Of a stretch of DNA of 61,918 nucleotides, positions 28,460 through 36,533 are shown in pieces. The notes beneath the pieces are model-generated. The model had not been told where the DNA came from. It saw nothing but the letters and a program-made list of their open reading frames with translations, and searched no databases. Every line of letters begins with the position of its first letter. The first letter of the stretch is position 1. Where the stretch lies: the NCBI GenBank assembly GCA_032123675.1, contig JAQBEX010000115.1, positions 1 to 61,918 on the forward strand, in the 5' to 3' direction. Both the position numbers and the translations under genes were made by a program. This DNA comes from Prado023 sp032123675. Its GTDB lineage: Bacteria > Actinomycetota > Actinomycetes > S36-B12 > CAIYMF01.

Positions 28460-28617
28460 CGCAGTGCCGCCGGGACGGCCGGACCCGGTCGGTTCTCGCT
28501 GCCCGGCTCGGGGACCGGGATGCCCGGCTCGGTCCGGATGGGCACGTGCCCGGACCGGACCGGCCACTCGGCGTCGTCGGGGTCGGCAGGACCACCGGTG
28601 CGCAGCGGCTCGCCCAT
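28456..28617 (-). CDS. Small 53-residue protein of unknown function
   Basis: This short frame fills the gap between the aminotransferase and the FAD oxidoreductase. It starts at ATG 28617, 18 nt after the aminotransferase stop, and its TGA overlaps the next GTG start (GTGA), a typical coupling junction. By my count 47 of 53 sense codons end in G or C, as in true genes here. The product is Pro-rich and soluble with no Cys (MGEPLRTGGPADPDD at the start, WPVRSGHVPIRTEPG in the middle). I do not recognise it. It may be a small partner of the oxidase, or a spacer frame that couples translation. Confidence 0.55.
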   Translation of the reverse strand: MGEPLRTGGPADPDDAEWPVRSGHVPIRTEPGIPVPEPGSENRPGPAVPAALR

Positions 28618-28635
28618 GGTGGTTCCCCGGAATCC

Positions 28636-30036
28636 CTAGAGGAGGTTCATGCCCTCGGTGAGCACCGAGCGCAGGATCGCCTCGATCTCGTCGAACTCGG
28701 GCTGGCCGATGATCAGCGGGGGAGCGAGCTGGATGACCGGGTCACCACGGTCGTCGGCGCGGCAGTACAGGCCGGAGTCGAACAGTGCCTTCGACAGGTA
28801 GCCGCGCAGCAGCCGCTCGGCCTCGTCGTCGCTGAAGGACTCCTTGGTGGCCTTGTCCTTGACGAGCTCGATGCCGTAGAAGTACCCGGCGCCACGGACG
28901 TCGCCGACGATGGGCAGGTCCAGCAGCTTGTCCAGGGTGCCCCGGAAGGCAGCCTCGTTGTCCCGGACGTGGGCGTTGAGGTCCTCGCGGGCGAAGATGT
29001 CGAGGTTGGCCAGGGCAGCGGCGGCGGACACTGGATGACCGCCCCACGTGAACCCGTGCAGGAACGTGTTGGTGCCCTGCTTGAACGGCTCGAAGAGTCG
29101 GTCGTGGACCATCATGGCGCCGAGGGGGGCGTACCCCGAGGTGATGCCCTTGGCGAAGGTGATGATGTCCGGCTGCACGCCGTAGCGGTTCATCGCGAAG
29201 TAGTCGCCGATCCGGCCCATCGCGCAGATCGTCTCGTCGGCCACGAGCAGCACGTCGTACTGGTCGCAGATCTCGCGCACGCGCTCGAAGTAGCCTGGCG
29301 GCGGCGGGAAGCATCCGCCGGAGTTCTGCACCGGCTCGAGGAACACCGCGGCCACGCTCTCGGGTCCCTCGAAGTCGATCGCCTCGGCGATCCGGTCGGC
29401 CGCCCAGCCGCCGAAGGCGACGATGTCGTCGCCATGATGCGGGGCGCGGTAGAAGTTGGTGTTGGGCACCTTGGCAGTGCTGGGGACCAGCGGCTCGAAG
29501 GGGATCTTGGCTGCGGGGATGCCGGTGATGCTCAGGGCCCCCTGGGGCGTCCCGTGGTAGGCGACGTTCCTGCTGATCACCTTGTGCTTGGTCGGCTTGC
29601 CGGTGAGCTTGTAGAACTGCTTGGCCAACTTCCACGCCGACTCGACGGCCTCACCGCCGCCGGTGGTGAAGAAGGTGCGATTGATGTCAGCCGGGGCGAG
29701 GTCGGCCAGCCGGTCGGCCAGCTCGATCGCCGCCGGGTGTGCGTAGGACCACAGCGGGAAGAACGCCAGCTGCTCGGCCTGCTTGGCCATGGCCTCGGCG
29801 ATCTCGGTGCGCCCATGGCCCACCTGGACGGTGAACAGCCCGGCGAGCCCGTCGATGTAGGACTTGCCCTGGTCGTCCCAGATCCGGGCGCCCTCGCCGC
29901 GGGTGATGACCGGGACATGGCCGAGCCCGTCCTCGTAGACCGAGTGCCGCGTGAAGTGCATCCAGAGCCGGTCGCGAGCCGTGTCGGCGAGGCTGTCGGG
30001 ACCGGGCTCGGTGAAGGACATGTCGCTGGTGGTCAT
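28636..30036 (-). CDS. Class III aminotransferase, putrescine/polyamine:pyruvate type
   Basis: The 466-residue PLP enzyme of fold type I has the PLP lysine K296 in ITFAKGITSGYAPLGA and the pyridine-nitrogen Asp in VADETICAMGR. The N-terminal WMHFTRHSVYEDG pattern resembles the SpuC/omega-aminotransferase branch. It would move the terminal amino group of putrescine (or cadaverine, beta-alanine) to pyruvate and yield an aminoaldehyde for the dehydrogenases next door. The start overlaps the Lrp stop (ATGA), so regulator and enzyme are co-translated. Confidence 0.88.
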   Translation of the reverse strand: MTTSDMSFTEPGPDSLADTARDRLWMHFTRHSVYEDGLGHVPVITRGEGARIWDDQGKSYIDGLAGLFTVQVGHGRTEIAEAMAKQAEQLAFFPLWSYAHPAAIELADRLADLAPADINRTFFTTGGGEAVESAWKLAKQFYKLTGKPTKHKVISRNVAYHGTPQGALSITGIPAAKIPFEPLVPSTAKVPNTNFYRAPHHGDDIVAFGGWAADRIAEAIDFEGPESVAAVFLEPVQNSGGCFPPPPGYFERVREICDQYDVLLVADETICAMGRIGDYFAMNRYGVQPDIITFAKGITSGYAPLGAMMVHDRLFEPFKQGTNTFLHGFTWGGHPVSAAAALANLDIFAREDLNAHVRDNEAAFRGTLDKLLDLPIVGDVRGAGYFYGIELVKDKATKESFSDDEAERLLRGYLSKALFDSGLYCRADDRGDPVIQLAPPLIIGQPEFDEIEAILRSVLTEGMNLL

Positions 30037-30515
30037 CGCGTTCCCCAGGTGTAGATCTGCTTGCGGAGCTTCAGGTATACGAACGTCTCGGTGCTTCGGA
30101 CCCCCGGGACCGATCGGATCTTGCTGTTCATGATCTCCAGGAGGTGCTCGTCGTTCTCGCAGACGACCTCGGCGAGGATGTCGAACCCGCCCGCGGTGAT
30201 GACCACGTAGTCGACCTCGTCAAGCTCGGCCAGGCGATCAGCGACGTCGGTGATGTCGCCATCGACGCGGATGCCGAGCATCGCCGCGCGCGGGAACCCG
30301 ACCTGCATCGGGTCGGTGACGGCAACGATCTGGATCACGCCGGACTCGACCAGGCGGGCGACCCGCTGGCGCACCGCGGCCTCGGACAGGCCGACGGCCT
30401 TGCCGATCGCGGCGTAGGGACGCCGCCCGTCCTGCTGGAGCTGTTCGACGATCGCCTTCGCGGTGTCGTCGAGCGGGACCGGCGCCGGTCGGGGGGATTG
30501 CGACATGGGCGTCAT
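30033..30515 (-). CDS. Lrp/AsnC-family transcriptional regulator
   Basis: The 160-residue protein has an N-terminal winged HTH (about 16-62; DGRRPYAAIGKAVGLSEAAVRQRV) and a C-terminal RAM ligand-binding domain (VDYVVITAGGFDILAEVVCEND). ATG 30515 has gaggt just upstream; ATG 30506 is an alternative. Its position at the head of the aminotransferase-oxidase-putA unit, divergent from an aminobutyraldehyde dehydrogenase, suggests that it senses a polyamine or amino acid and controls both units. The palindrome at 30571-30585 is a candidate operator. Confidence 0.9.
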   Translation of the reverse strand: MTPMSQSPRPAPVPLDDTAKAIVEQLQQDGRRPYAAIGKAVGLSEAAVRQRVARLVESGVIQIVAVTDPMQVGFPRAAMLGIRVDGDITDVADRLAELDEVDYVVITAGGFDILAEVVCENDEHLLEIMNSKIRSVPGVRSTETFVYLKLRKQIYTWGTR

Positions 30516-30570
30516 CGAACCTCAGATGAGCGTGCAGCGCAAGCGAAACAGTGGGAATTCGAACCCATTC

Positions 30571-30585
30571 CGACGAAAAGCGTCG
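30571..30585. promoter_or_regulatory. Candidate Lrp operator: CGACG-AAAAG-CGTCG
   Basis: A perfect 5+5 inverted repeat with an A-rich 5-nt centre lies 56 nt upstream of the Lrp start and 122 nt upstream of the dehydrogenase start. Related ACG-N5-CGT palindromes lie at 34907-34919 and 52721-52737. The AT-rich centre inside GC-rich DNA makes it stand out. Confidence 0.55.
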
Positions 30586-30648
30586 CCGAGAGCCATGAGA
30601 CTGACGGATTGGGCTGCTCCGATCCTGCGGGCACTCCCTCCGCTCGAC

Positions 30649-30654
30649 TACACT
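30649..30654 (+). promoter_or_regulatory. Putative -10 element of the aldehyde dehydrogenase gene
   Basis: tacact fits TANNNT and lies 53 nt before the GTG start. No convincing -35 is seen at 17-19 bp, which would suit an activator-dependent promoter. Confidence 0.35.
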
Positions 30655-30707
30655 TCGGCGCCAGCCGGCGGTCGCGTCGCCGCCGTCCTGATCCGAAGGA
30701 GAGCCCA

Positions 30708-32153
30708 GTGACCCGCGTCATCCGCAACTTCGTCAACGGAGAGCCCGTCGATTCCGTCTCCGGCGAGACCACCGAGTTGGTCAATCCCACAACGGGCGAG
30801 GTGTTCGCCGAGGCGGTGGTGTCCGGTGCCCAGGATGTGGACCTCGCCTACAGCGCCGCGTCCGATGCGTTCGTCTCATGGCGCAGCACCACCCCCTCGC
30901 AGCGGCAGGCCGCCCTGCTCCGGATCGCCGACGTCATGGAGTCGAACGCCGATGAGCTGATCGCCCTGGAGAGCGAGAACACGGGCAAGCCGATCGCGGT
31001 GACCGCAGCGGAGGAGATCCCGCCGATGGTCGACCAGATCCGGTTCTTCGCGGGGGCGGCACGGGTCCTGGAGGGTCGGGCCGCCGGGGAGTACATGAAG
31101 GGCTTCACCTCGATGATCCGCCGTGAGCCGGTCGGGGTGATCGGCCAGGTGACCCCGTGGAACTACCCGATGATGATGGCGGTCTGGAAGTTCGCCCCCG
31201 CATTGGCCGCCGGCAACACGGTCGTGCTCAAGCCGTCGGACACCACCCCGGTGAGCACCGTGCGGATGGCCGAGCTGTTCGCCGACGTCCTGCCCCCGGG
31301 TGTGTTCAACGTGGTCACCGGCGATCGCAGCACCGGTCAGGCGCTCGTGGAGCACCCCCGGCCCGACATGGTCTCGATCACCGGCTCGGTTCGCGCTGGT
31401 ATCGCCGTGGCGAGCACTGCGGCTGGTGACCTCAAGCGGGTGCACCTGGAGCTCGGGGGCAAGGCGCCGGTGGTGGTCTTCGAGGACGCGGACATCGCGG
31501 CGGCGGCCGAGTCGCTCGCCGGCGCTGGCTACTTCAACGCGGGCCAGGACTGCACGTCGGCCACCCGCGTGCTCGTGGCCGACGCCATCCACGACGAGTT
31601 CGTTGCGGCCCTGGCCGAGCAGGCCCGGGGCACTGCCACGACGTTTGCGGGCGGGCCCCAGGACGCCGACGCCCTCGTGCCCCCGATGAACAACCAGCGC
31701 CAGATGGAGCAGGTGCTGGGCTTCCTGGACCGGACCCCCGACCACGCCGACGTCATCGCTGGCGGGTCCCGGCAGGGCGACCGCGGCTTCTTCGTCGAGC
31801 CCACGGTCGTTGCCGGACTGCGCCAGGACGACGAGATGATCCAGAACGAGATCTTCGGGCCGGTGATGACGGTGCAGGGCTTCGCCGATGAGGCCCAGGC
31901 GCTGATGTGGGCCAACGACGTCCGGTACGGGTTGGCCTCCTCGGTCTGGACCAAGGACATCGCCCGCGGCATGCGGATGGCCAAGGGCCTGGACTTCGGC
32001 ACGGTCTGGCTCAACACGCACATCCCGCTGGTCGCCGAGATGCCCCATGGGGGCTTCAAGCACTCGGGCTACGGCAAGGACCTGTCGATGTACGGGTTCG
32101 AGGACTACACCCGGGTCAAGCACGTGATGATCAGCCTCGAGGAGGAGGACTGA
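30708..32153 (+). CDS. Gamma-aminobutyraldehyde dehydrogenase-type aldehyde dehydrogenase (copy 1)
   Basis: The 481-residue NAD(P)-dependent aldehyde dehydrogenase has catalytic Cys282 (GQDCTSATR) and general base Glu248 (HLELGGKAP), with PWNYPMMMAVWK at the cofactor site. The C-terminal block PHGGFKHSGYGKDLSMYG resembles PatD/PuuC-type aminobutyraldehyde dehydrogenases. It would turn 4-aminobutanal into GABA (or 3-aminopropanal into beta-alanine). GTG 30708 follows aaggag. It is divergent from the Lrp-aminotransferase unit and paralogous to the copy at 34997, with the catalytic residues at the same positions. Confidence 0.9.
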   Translation: MTRVIRNFVNGEPVDSVSGETTELVNPTTGEVFAEAVVSGAQDVDLAYSAASDAFVSWRSTTPSQRQAALLRIADVMESNADELIALESENTGKPIAVTAAEEIPPMVDQIRFFAGAARVLEGRAAGEYMKGFTSMIRREPVGVIGQVTPWNYPMMMAVWKFAPALAAGNTVVLKPSDTTPVSTVRMAELFADVLPPGVFNVVTGDRSTGQALVEHPRPDMVSITGSVRAGIAVASTAAGDLKRVHLELGGKAPVVVFEDADIAAAAESLAGAGYFNAGQDCTSATRVLVADAIHDEFVAALAEQARGTATTFAGGPQDADALVPPMNNQRQMEQVLGFLDRTPDHADVIAGGSRQGDRGFFVEPTVVAGLRQDDEMIQNEIFGPVMTVQGFADEAQALMWANDVRYGLASSVWTKDIARGMRMAKGLDFGTVWLNTHIPLVAEMPHGGFKHSGYGKDLSMYGFEDYTRVKHVMISLEEED

Positions 32154-32177
32154 CCGACGCGCGGGCCGAGGCGGCCG

Positions 32178-32197
32178 GCACCGGTCGTACTCGGTGC
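32178..32197. terminator. Weak bidirectional hairpin
   Basis: gcaccg/cggtgc form a 6-bp stem with an 8-nt loop in the 65-nt gap between the convergent aldehyde dehydrogenase and multicopper oxidase genes. It may end transcription from both sides. Confidence 0.35.
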
Positions 32198-32218
32198 GGG
32201 TCGGACGAGGTGCGCTGG

Positions 32219-33727
32219 TCAGTGGTCCGAGTACGGATCACTCGGGGGGACCGGTGTCTGCCCCGGCCCCACGACGACGAACTGCCCCATCAGTCCTGAG
32301 TCCTCATGCCACAGCAGGTGGCAGTGGTACATGTACGGCCACGTCGGATCCGCGTAGTCGGTGAACGACGCGATGATCCGCACCTCGGAGCCCGGCGGCA
32401 GGTAGACCGTGTCCTTCCATCCGCCCAGCTCGGCGGGCGGGGGTGCGCCGTCGATGTCCAGCACCTGGAACTGCACCGTGTGCACGTGGAAGTTGTGCGG
32501 CTGCGGGTCCCGGTTGCGCAGCACCCAGACCTCGGTGGCATCCAGCGGGACGACTTCGTCCAGGCGGCCCATGTCCACCGGTCGCCGGTTGATGATCTGG
32601 GCGTTGATCGTGAACGACCGGGTGTGATCGGCAGCCGCCTCCGGGATCGCCGTGAACTGGGCCAGCGTCGTGGGGACGTCCGGGGACTCCCGCAGGCTGT
32701 CGGCGGCGCGCAGCTCGAGCACCCGGTAGTCACCGGTGCCGAACCGGGAGTTGCTGCCGACCCGTCCGCCGAAGTCGGGGGTGGAGTTGCGCAGCTCCAC
32801 GACCTCGCCGGGCGCCATCTCAACGACGATGTCGGCCCGCTCGCCGGGGGACAGCTGGATCCGCTGCAGTGCCACGGGGGCCCCGAGCAGGCCGCCGTCG
32901 GTCCCGACCAGCGCGAAGTCCCGGTCATCGGCGAACCCGAGCTTGTAGATCCGGGCGGTCGAGGCATTGAGCAGTCGGAGCCGGGTGCGCGTGGAGGTCA
33001 CGTCCACGTAGGCGCCGATCGTCCCGTTGACCATGACGGTGCCCCCGAGGAAGCCGGTGGAGCTCGGGCCCTGCTGGTCGAAGACCAGCTGCCCGTCGGC
33101 GTCGAACGTCTTGTCCTGGACGATGACGGGGATGTCGTCGGTCCCGTAGGTGTCGGGCAGGTCCGGGCCGCCGGTCGGGTCGGCGACGAGGATCATGCCC
33201 GCCACACCGCGATACACCTGGTCAGCGGTCTGCCCGTGCGGGTGGGAGTGGTACCAGAGGGTTCCGCTGGGCTGGCGCACCTGCCATTCCGGCGACCAGG
33301 TCTCCCGGGGCGCCAGCAACTGGTGGGGTCCGCCGTCCATCTCGGCCGGCACGTGCATGCCGTGCCAGTGCAGCGTGGTCGCCTCCGGCAGCTGGTTGCT
33401 GACCTGCATGCGCACCGCGTCGCCCGTGGTCATCCGCAGCGTCGGACCGAGGTAGCTCTGGTTCACCCCATACGTGGCGGTCGGTGCGACCTGGCCGAAG
33501 TCCGTCGTCCCGGACTGCACCGAGAGGTCGTAGGTCCGCACCCCGGCGACATCCGTCCCGTCGTCCAACGGGGGGATGGCCAGGGCTCGGGCCACCGGGT
33601 CCTCGGTCACCGGGGAGTTCACCGGGTTCGCGCACCCGGTGAGGCCCGCACCGGCCAGGGTGAGGAGTGCTGCCACCATCAGCGAAGCGCCCCGCGCCGG
33701 GCGAGCGACGGGGACCGGTGCACGCAT
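32219..33727 (-). CDS. Multicopper oxidase, exported lipoprotein
   Basis: The 502-residue protein begins with a lipoprotein signal peptide ending LTGC (Cys32). It carries the full multicopper oxidase copper set: HWHG (H120, H122), WYHSHPHG (H160, H162), HNFHVHTVQF and the C-terminal HCHLLWHEDSGLMGQF, which supplies the type 1/type 3 ligands with Met as the likely axial residue. It would oxidise metal ions or phenolic/amine substrates outside the cell with O2. The start at 33727 follows a cacatt hexamer by 6 nt (leaderless). It is divergent from the 2-hydroxyacid dehydrogenase gene. Its role within a polyamine region is unclear. Confidence 0.92.
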   Translation of the reverse strand: MRAPVPVARPARGASLMVAALLTLAGAGLTGCANPVNSPVTEDPVARALAIPPLDDGTDVAGVRTYDLSVQSGTTDFGQVAPTATYGVNQSYLGPTLRMTTGDAVRMQVSNQLPEATTLHWHGMHVPAEMDGGPHQLLAPRETWSPEWQVRQPSGTLWYHSHPHGQTADQVYRGVAGMILVADPTGGPDLPDTYGTDDIPVIVQDKTFDADGQLVFDQQGPSSTGFLGGTVMVNGTIGAYVDVTSTRTRLRLLNASTARIYKLGFADDRDFALVGTDGGLLGAPVALQRIQLSPGERADIVVEMAPGEVVELRNSTPDFGGRVGSNSRFGTGDYRVLELRAADSLRESPDVPTTLAQFTAIPEAAADHTRSFTINAQIINRRPVDMGRLDEVVPLDATEVWVLRNRDPQPHNFHVHTVQFQVLDIDGAPPPAELGGWKDTVYLPPGSEVRIIASFTDYADPTWPYMYHCHLLWHEDSGLMGQFVVVGPGQTPVPPSDPYSDH

Positions 33728-33733
33728 GCCCGC

Positions 33734-33810
33734 AATGTGCCACACAGGGGCCATCGGTGGCTCCCGGGCCTCCATTGGGATGGCAACACTGCCAGCGGCG
33801 TCGGTACCGT
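33734..33810. promoter_or_regulatory. Divergent leaderless promoters (multicopper oxidase / 2-hydroxyacid dehydrogenase)
   Basis: On the minus strand cacatt (complement of 33734-33739) ends 6 nt before the oxidase ATG. On the plus strand taccgt (33805-33810) ends 6 nt before the dehydrogenase ATG. Both fit the leaderless pattern seen across the window. The 89-nt gap holds no other obvious signal. Confidence 0.45.
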
Positions 33811-33816
33811 GCGTCC

Positions 33817-34818
33817 ATGACAAACGTCACTGTGTTCGACACGAAGAAGTACGACCGCCAGTACCTCGGAGAGGCCATGATCGCCGCCGGGCTGGACGTC
33901 AAGTTCCGCGAGTACCGGCTGAACCCGGAGACTGTGGAGACAGTCGGTGAGGACACCGACGTCGTCTGTGTCTTCGTCAACGACCGATTGGACCGGGAGG
34001 TCATCGGGGTCCTCGCCGAGAAGGGCGTGAGCATGATCGCCCTGCGCTGCGCCGGCTTCAACGGTGTTGACCTCGAGGCTGCCAAGGAGCACGGGATCGT
34101 CGTGGCCCGCGTGCCGGCCTACTCGCCCTATGCCGTGGCCGAGCACGCCGTGACGCTCGCGATGGCCCTCAACAGGCGGATCCCGCAGGCGAACCGGCGC
34201 GTGCGTGACATGAACTTCACCCTCGACGGTCTGGTCGGGTTCGACATGCACGGCAAGACCGCCGGCCTGATCGGGACCGGCAAGATCGGCAAGATCGCGG
34301 CGCAGATCTTCAAGGGCTTCGGGATGCGCGTGATCCTGTGGGACCCGTACCCCGACCCCGCGTGGGCCCAGGAGCAGGGCCTGGAGTACGTCACCCTCAG
34401 CGAGATCGGTCGGGAGGCCGACATCGTCTCCCTGCACGTCCCGCTGTTCCCCGAGACCGAGCACATCATCAACGACCTGGTCCTGGCCGCGCTCAAGCCC
34501 GGGGTCATCCTCATCAACGTGAGCCGCGGCGCGCTCGTGGACACCGTTGCGCTGATCGAGGCGCTGAAGTCCGGGCACGTCGGTGGCGTGGGACTGGATG
34601 TCTATGAGGAGGAGGAGGGCAAGTTCTTCGAGGACCTGTCCGGCCAGGTGATGACCGACGACGTCCTCGCCCGGCTGATGACCTTCCCGAACGTGATCGT
34701 GACCGCCCACCAGGCGTTCCTGACCAAGGAGGCGCTGGAGGAGATCGCCAGCGTCACGACCCAGAACATCGTTGCCGTCAGCACTGGCGTGGACCCGGAG
34801 GAGGGGCGGGTGCTGTAG
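33817..34818 (+). CDS. D-2-hydroxyacid dehydrogenase (D-lactate dehydrogenase-like)
   Basis: The 333-residue NAD-dependent enzyme opens with VTVFDTKKYDRQYLGEA, like fermentative D-lactate dehydrogenases of the LdhA type. It has the Rossmann motif GLIGTGKIGK, the active-site Arg in NVSRGALVDT, Glu in YEEEEG and His in TAHQAFLT. It interconverts pyruvate and D-lactate or a related keto acid. The aminotransferase upstream is likely pyruvate-dependent, but a link is only inferred. The start is leaderless-type. Confidence 0.88.
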   Translation: MTNVTVFDTKKYDRQYLGEAMIAAGLDVKFREYRLNPETVETVGEDTDVVCVFVNDRLDREVIGVLAEKGVSMIALRCAGFNGVDLEAAKEHGIVVARVPAYSPYAVAEHAVTLAMALNRRIPQANRRVRDMNFTLDGLVGFDMHGKTAGLIGTGKIGKIAAQIFKGFGMRVILWDPYPDPAWAQEQGLEYVTLSEIGREADIVSLHVPLFPETEHIINDLVLAALKPGVILINVSRGALVDTVALIEALKSGHVGGVGLDVYEEEEGKFFEDLSGQVMTDDVLARLMTFPNVIVTAHQAFLTKEALEEIASVTTQNIVAVSTGVDPEEGRVL

Positions 34819-34906
34819 GCAGGTCCGCGATTGGCGCAGGCAAACCCGCGGTTGCGTTTGGATTAGCGTCACCATTTCGATACCGTGCCTCCACTTCGCT
34901 CCTCGC

Positions 34907-34919
34907 AACGGAAATCGTT
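34907..34919. promoter_or_regulatory. Candidate operator AACG-GAAAT-CGTT
   Basis: A perfect 4+4 inverted repeat with a 5-nt A-rich centre lies 77 nt before the second aminobutyraldehyde dehydrogenase gene. It shares ACG-N5-CGT with the sites at 30571 and 52721. A ttgacg (34936-34941) with a weak tccgat 18 bp later (34960-34965) may be the promoter of the ALDH-Pot operon. Confidence 0.45.
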
Positions 34920-34996
34920 CGTGGAACGGCTCGACTTGACGAATACCGTGGCTGCGCAGTCCGATCAGGCGCCGCCGATCGTGATGGAGGTGCGCC

Positions 34997-36481
34997 GTGG
35001 CCCTTCTGGGGCAGTTCATCGATGGCCAGCATGACGCCGGCCATGGCGATGATGTCGAGGTCATCAATCCCGCCGACGGCTCAGTCGTTGCCACCCTCGG
35101 GGAGGCCACCGTCGCTGACGTGGACCTCGCGGTGGCGGCAGCGGGCCGGGCCTTCGAGACCTGGTCGCGGATGGCCCCGGTCGAGCGCTCCACGGCCCTG
35201 CTGGCCCTGGCTGACCGGATGGAGTCGCGGGCCGACGAGTACGCACGGGTGGAGAGCGCCCAGTCGGGCAAGCCGATCAAGCTGAGCACGGAGTTCGACG
35301 TCCCGGGGTCCATCGACAACGTGCGGTTCTTCGCCGGGGCGGCCCGGGTGCTCAGCGGCATGGCGCAGGCGGAGTACGACGGCACGCACACGTCGTCGAT
35401 CAGGCGCGAGCCGATCGGCGTGGTCGGCTCGATCGCCCCGTGGAACTACCCGCTCCAGATGGCGATGTGGAAGATCCTGCCCGCGGTCGCGGCCGGGAAC
35501 ACCATCGTGCTCAAGCCCGCCGAGGTCACCCCGCTGACCTCCCTGATGGTCGCTGAGGATGCCGTGGCCGCGGGCATCCCCGCCGGTGTGATCAACGTCC
35601 TGACCGGCCCGGGCCGCACCGTCGGCGAGGCCCTGATCAGTCATCCGGATGTGGCGATGGTCTCCTTCACCGGTTCGACGCCGGTCGGCCAGCGGGTGAT
35701 GGAGCTGGCGACCGGAACGGTCAAGCGCGTGCACCTCGAGCTCGGGGGAAAGGCCCCGTTCGTCGTGTTCGACGATGCCGACATCGAGGCCGCCGCGAAC
35801 GGAGCGGTGGCCGGCGCCCTGATCAACACCGGCCAGGACTGCACGGCCGCGACCCGCGCCTACGTGCAGCGCCCGCAGTTCGACGCCTTCGTGGCCAGGG
35901 TCCGCGAGCTGATGGAGACCGTCCGGCTCGGCGACCCGACCGATCCGAGCACCGATCAGGGCCCGTTGGTGTCGATGCGCCAGCGCCAGAGCGTCCACGG
36001 CTACGTCGAGCGCGCGGTGCAGGCGGGCGCCGAGATCGTCATCGGCGGCGAGATCCCCGGCGGCGCACTGGCCGGGGGTTCCTACTACCCTCCGACCCTG
36101 GTCGTGTCGGCCGCGCAGGACTCCGAGATCGTCCAGGAGGAGCTGTTCGGTCCGGTGCTGGTCGTCCTGCCGTTCGACTCCGACGATGAGGGAATCGTGC
36201 TGGCCAACGACGTCCCCTTCGGCCTGGCTGCCTCGGCGTGGACGACGAACACCTTCCGGGCCCAGCGGGCCAGCCGTGAGATCGCGGCCGGGTGCGTGTG
36301 GATCAACGACCACATCCCGATCGTGTCCGAGATGCCGCACGGGGGCTACAAGGCCTCCGGGTTCGGCAAGGACATGAGCATCTACTCGTTCGAGGAGTAC
36401 ACGAACATCAAGCACGTCTCGGCGGACATCACCGGGGAGGTCCGCAAGGACTGGCACCGCACGATCTTCGGCGACCGCTGA
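34997..36481 (+). CDS. Gamma-aminobutyraldehyde dehydrogenase-type aldehyde dehydrogenase (copy 2)
   Basis: The 494-residue paralogue of the gene at 30708 has catalytic Cys282 (GQDCTAATR) and Glu248 (HLELGGKAP), and the same PHGGYKASGFGKDMSIYSFEEYT end. GTG 34997 follows ggaggt. It heads the operon with the Pot transporter, 52 nt before the first binding protein, so its substrate is probably derived from imported polyamine. Whether it acts on 4-aminobutanal, 3-aminopropanal or succinate semialdehyde cannot be told from sequence. Confidence 0.9.
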   Translation: MALLGQFIDGQHDAGHGDDVEVINPADGSVVATLGEATVADVDLAVAAAGRAFETWSRMAPVERSTALLALADRMESRADEYARVESAQSGKPIKLSTEFDVPGSIDNVRFFAGAARVLSGMAQAEYDGTHTSSIRREPIGVVGSIAPWNYPLQMAMWKILPAVAAGNTIVLKPAEVTPLTSLMVAEDAVAAGIPAGVINVLTGPGRTVGEALISHPDVAMVSFTGSTPVGQRVMELATGTVKRVHLELGGKAPFVVFDDADIEAAANGAVAGALINTGQDCTAATRAYVQRPQFDAFVARVRELMETVRLGDPTDPSTDQGPLVSMRQRQSVHGYVERAVQAGAEIVIGGEIPGGALAGGSYYPPTLVVSAAQDSEIVQEELFGPVLVVLPFDSDDEGIVLANDVPFGLAASAWTTNTFRAQRASREIAAGCVWINDHIPIVSEMPHGGYKASGFGKDMSIYSFEEYTNIKHVSADITGEVRKDWHRTIFGDR

Positions 36482-36533
36482 TGGTAGGCCCGCAGACAAC
36501 GGAAGCTCGACACCCGACGCAGAGGCGGACGAC

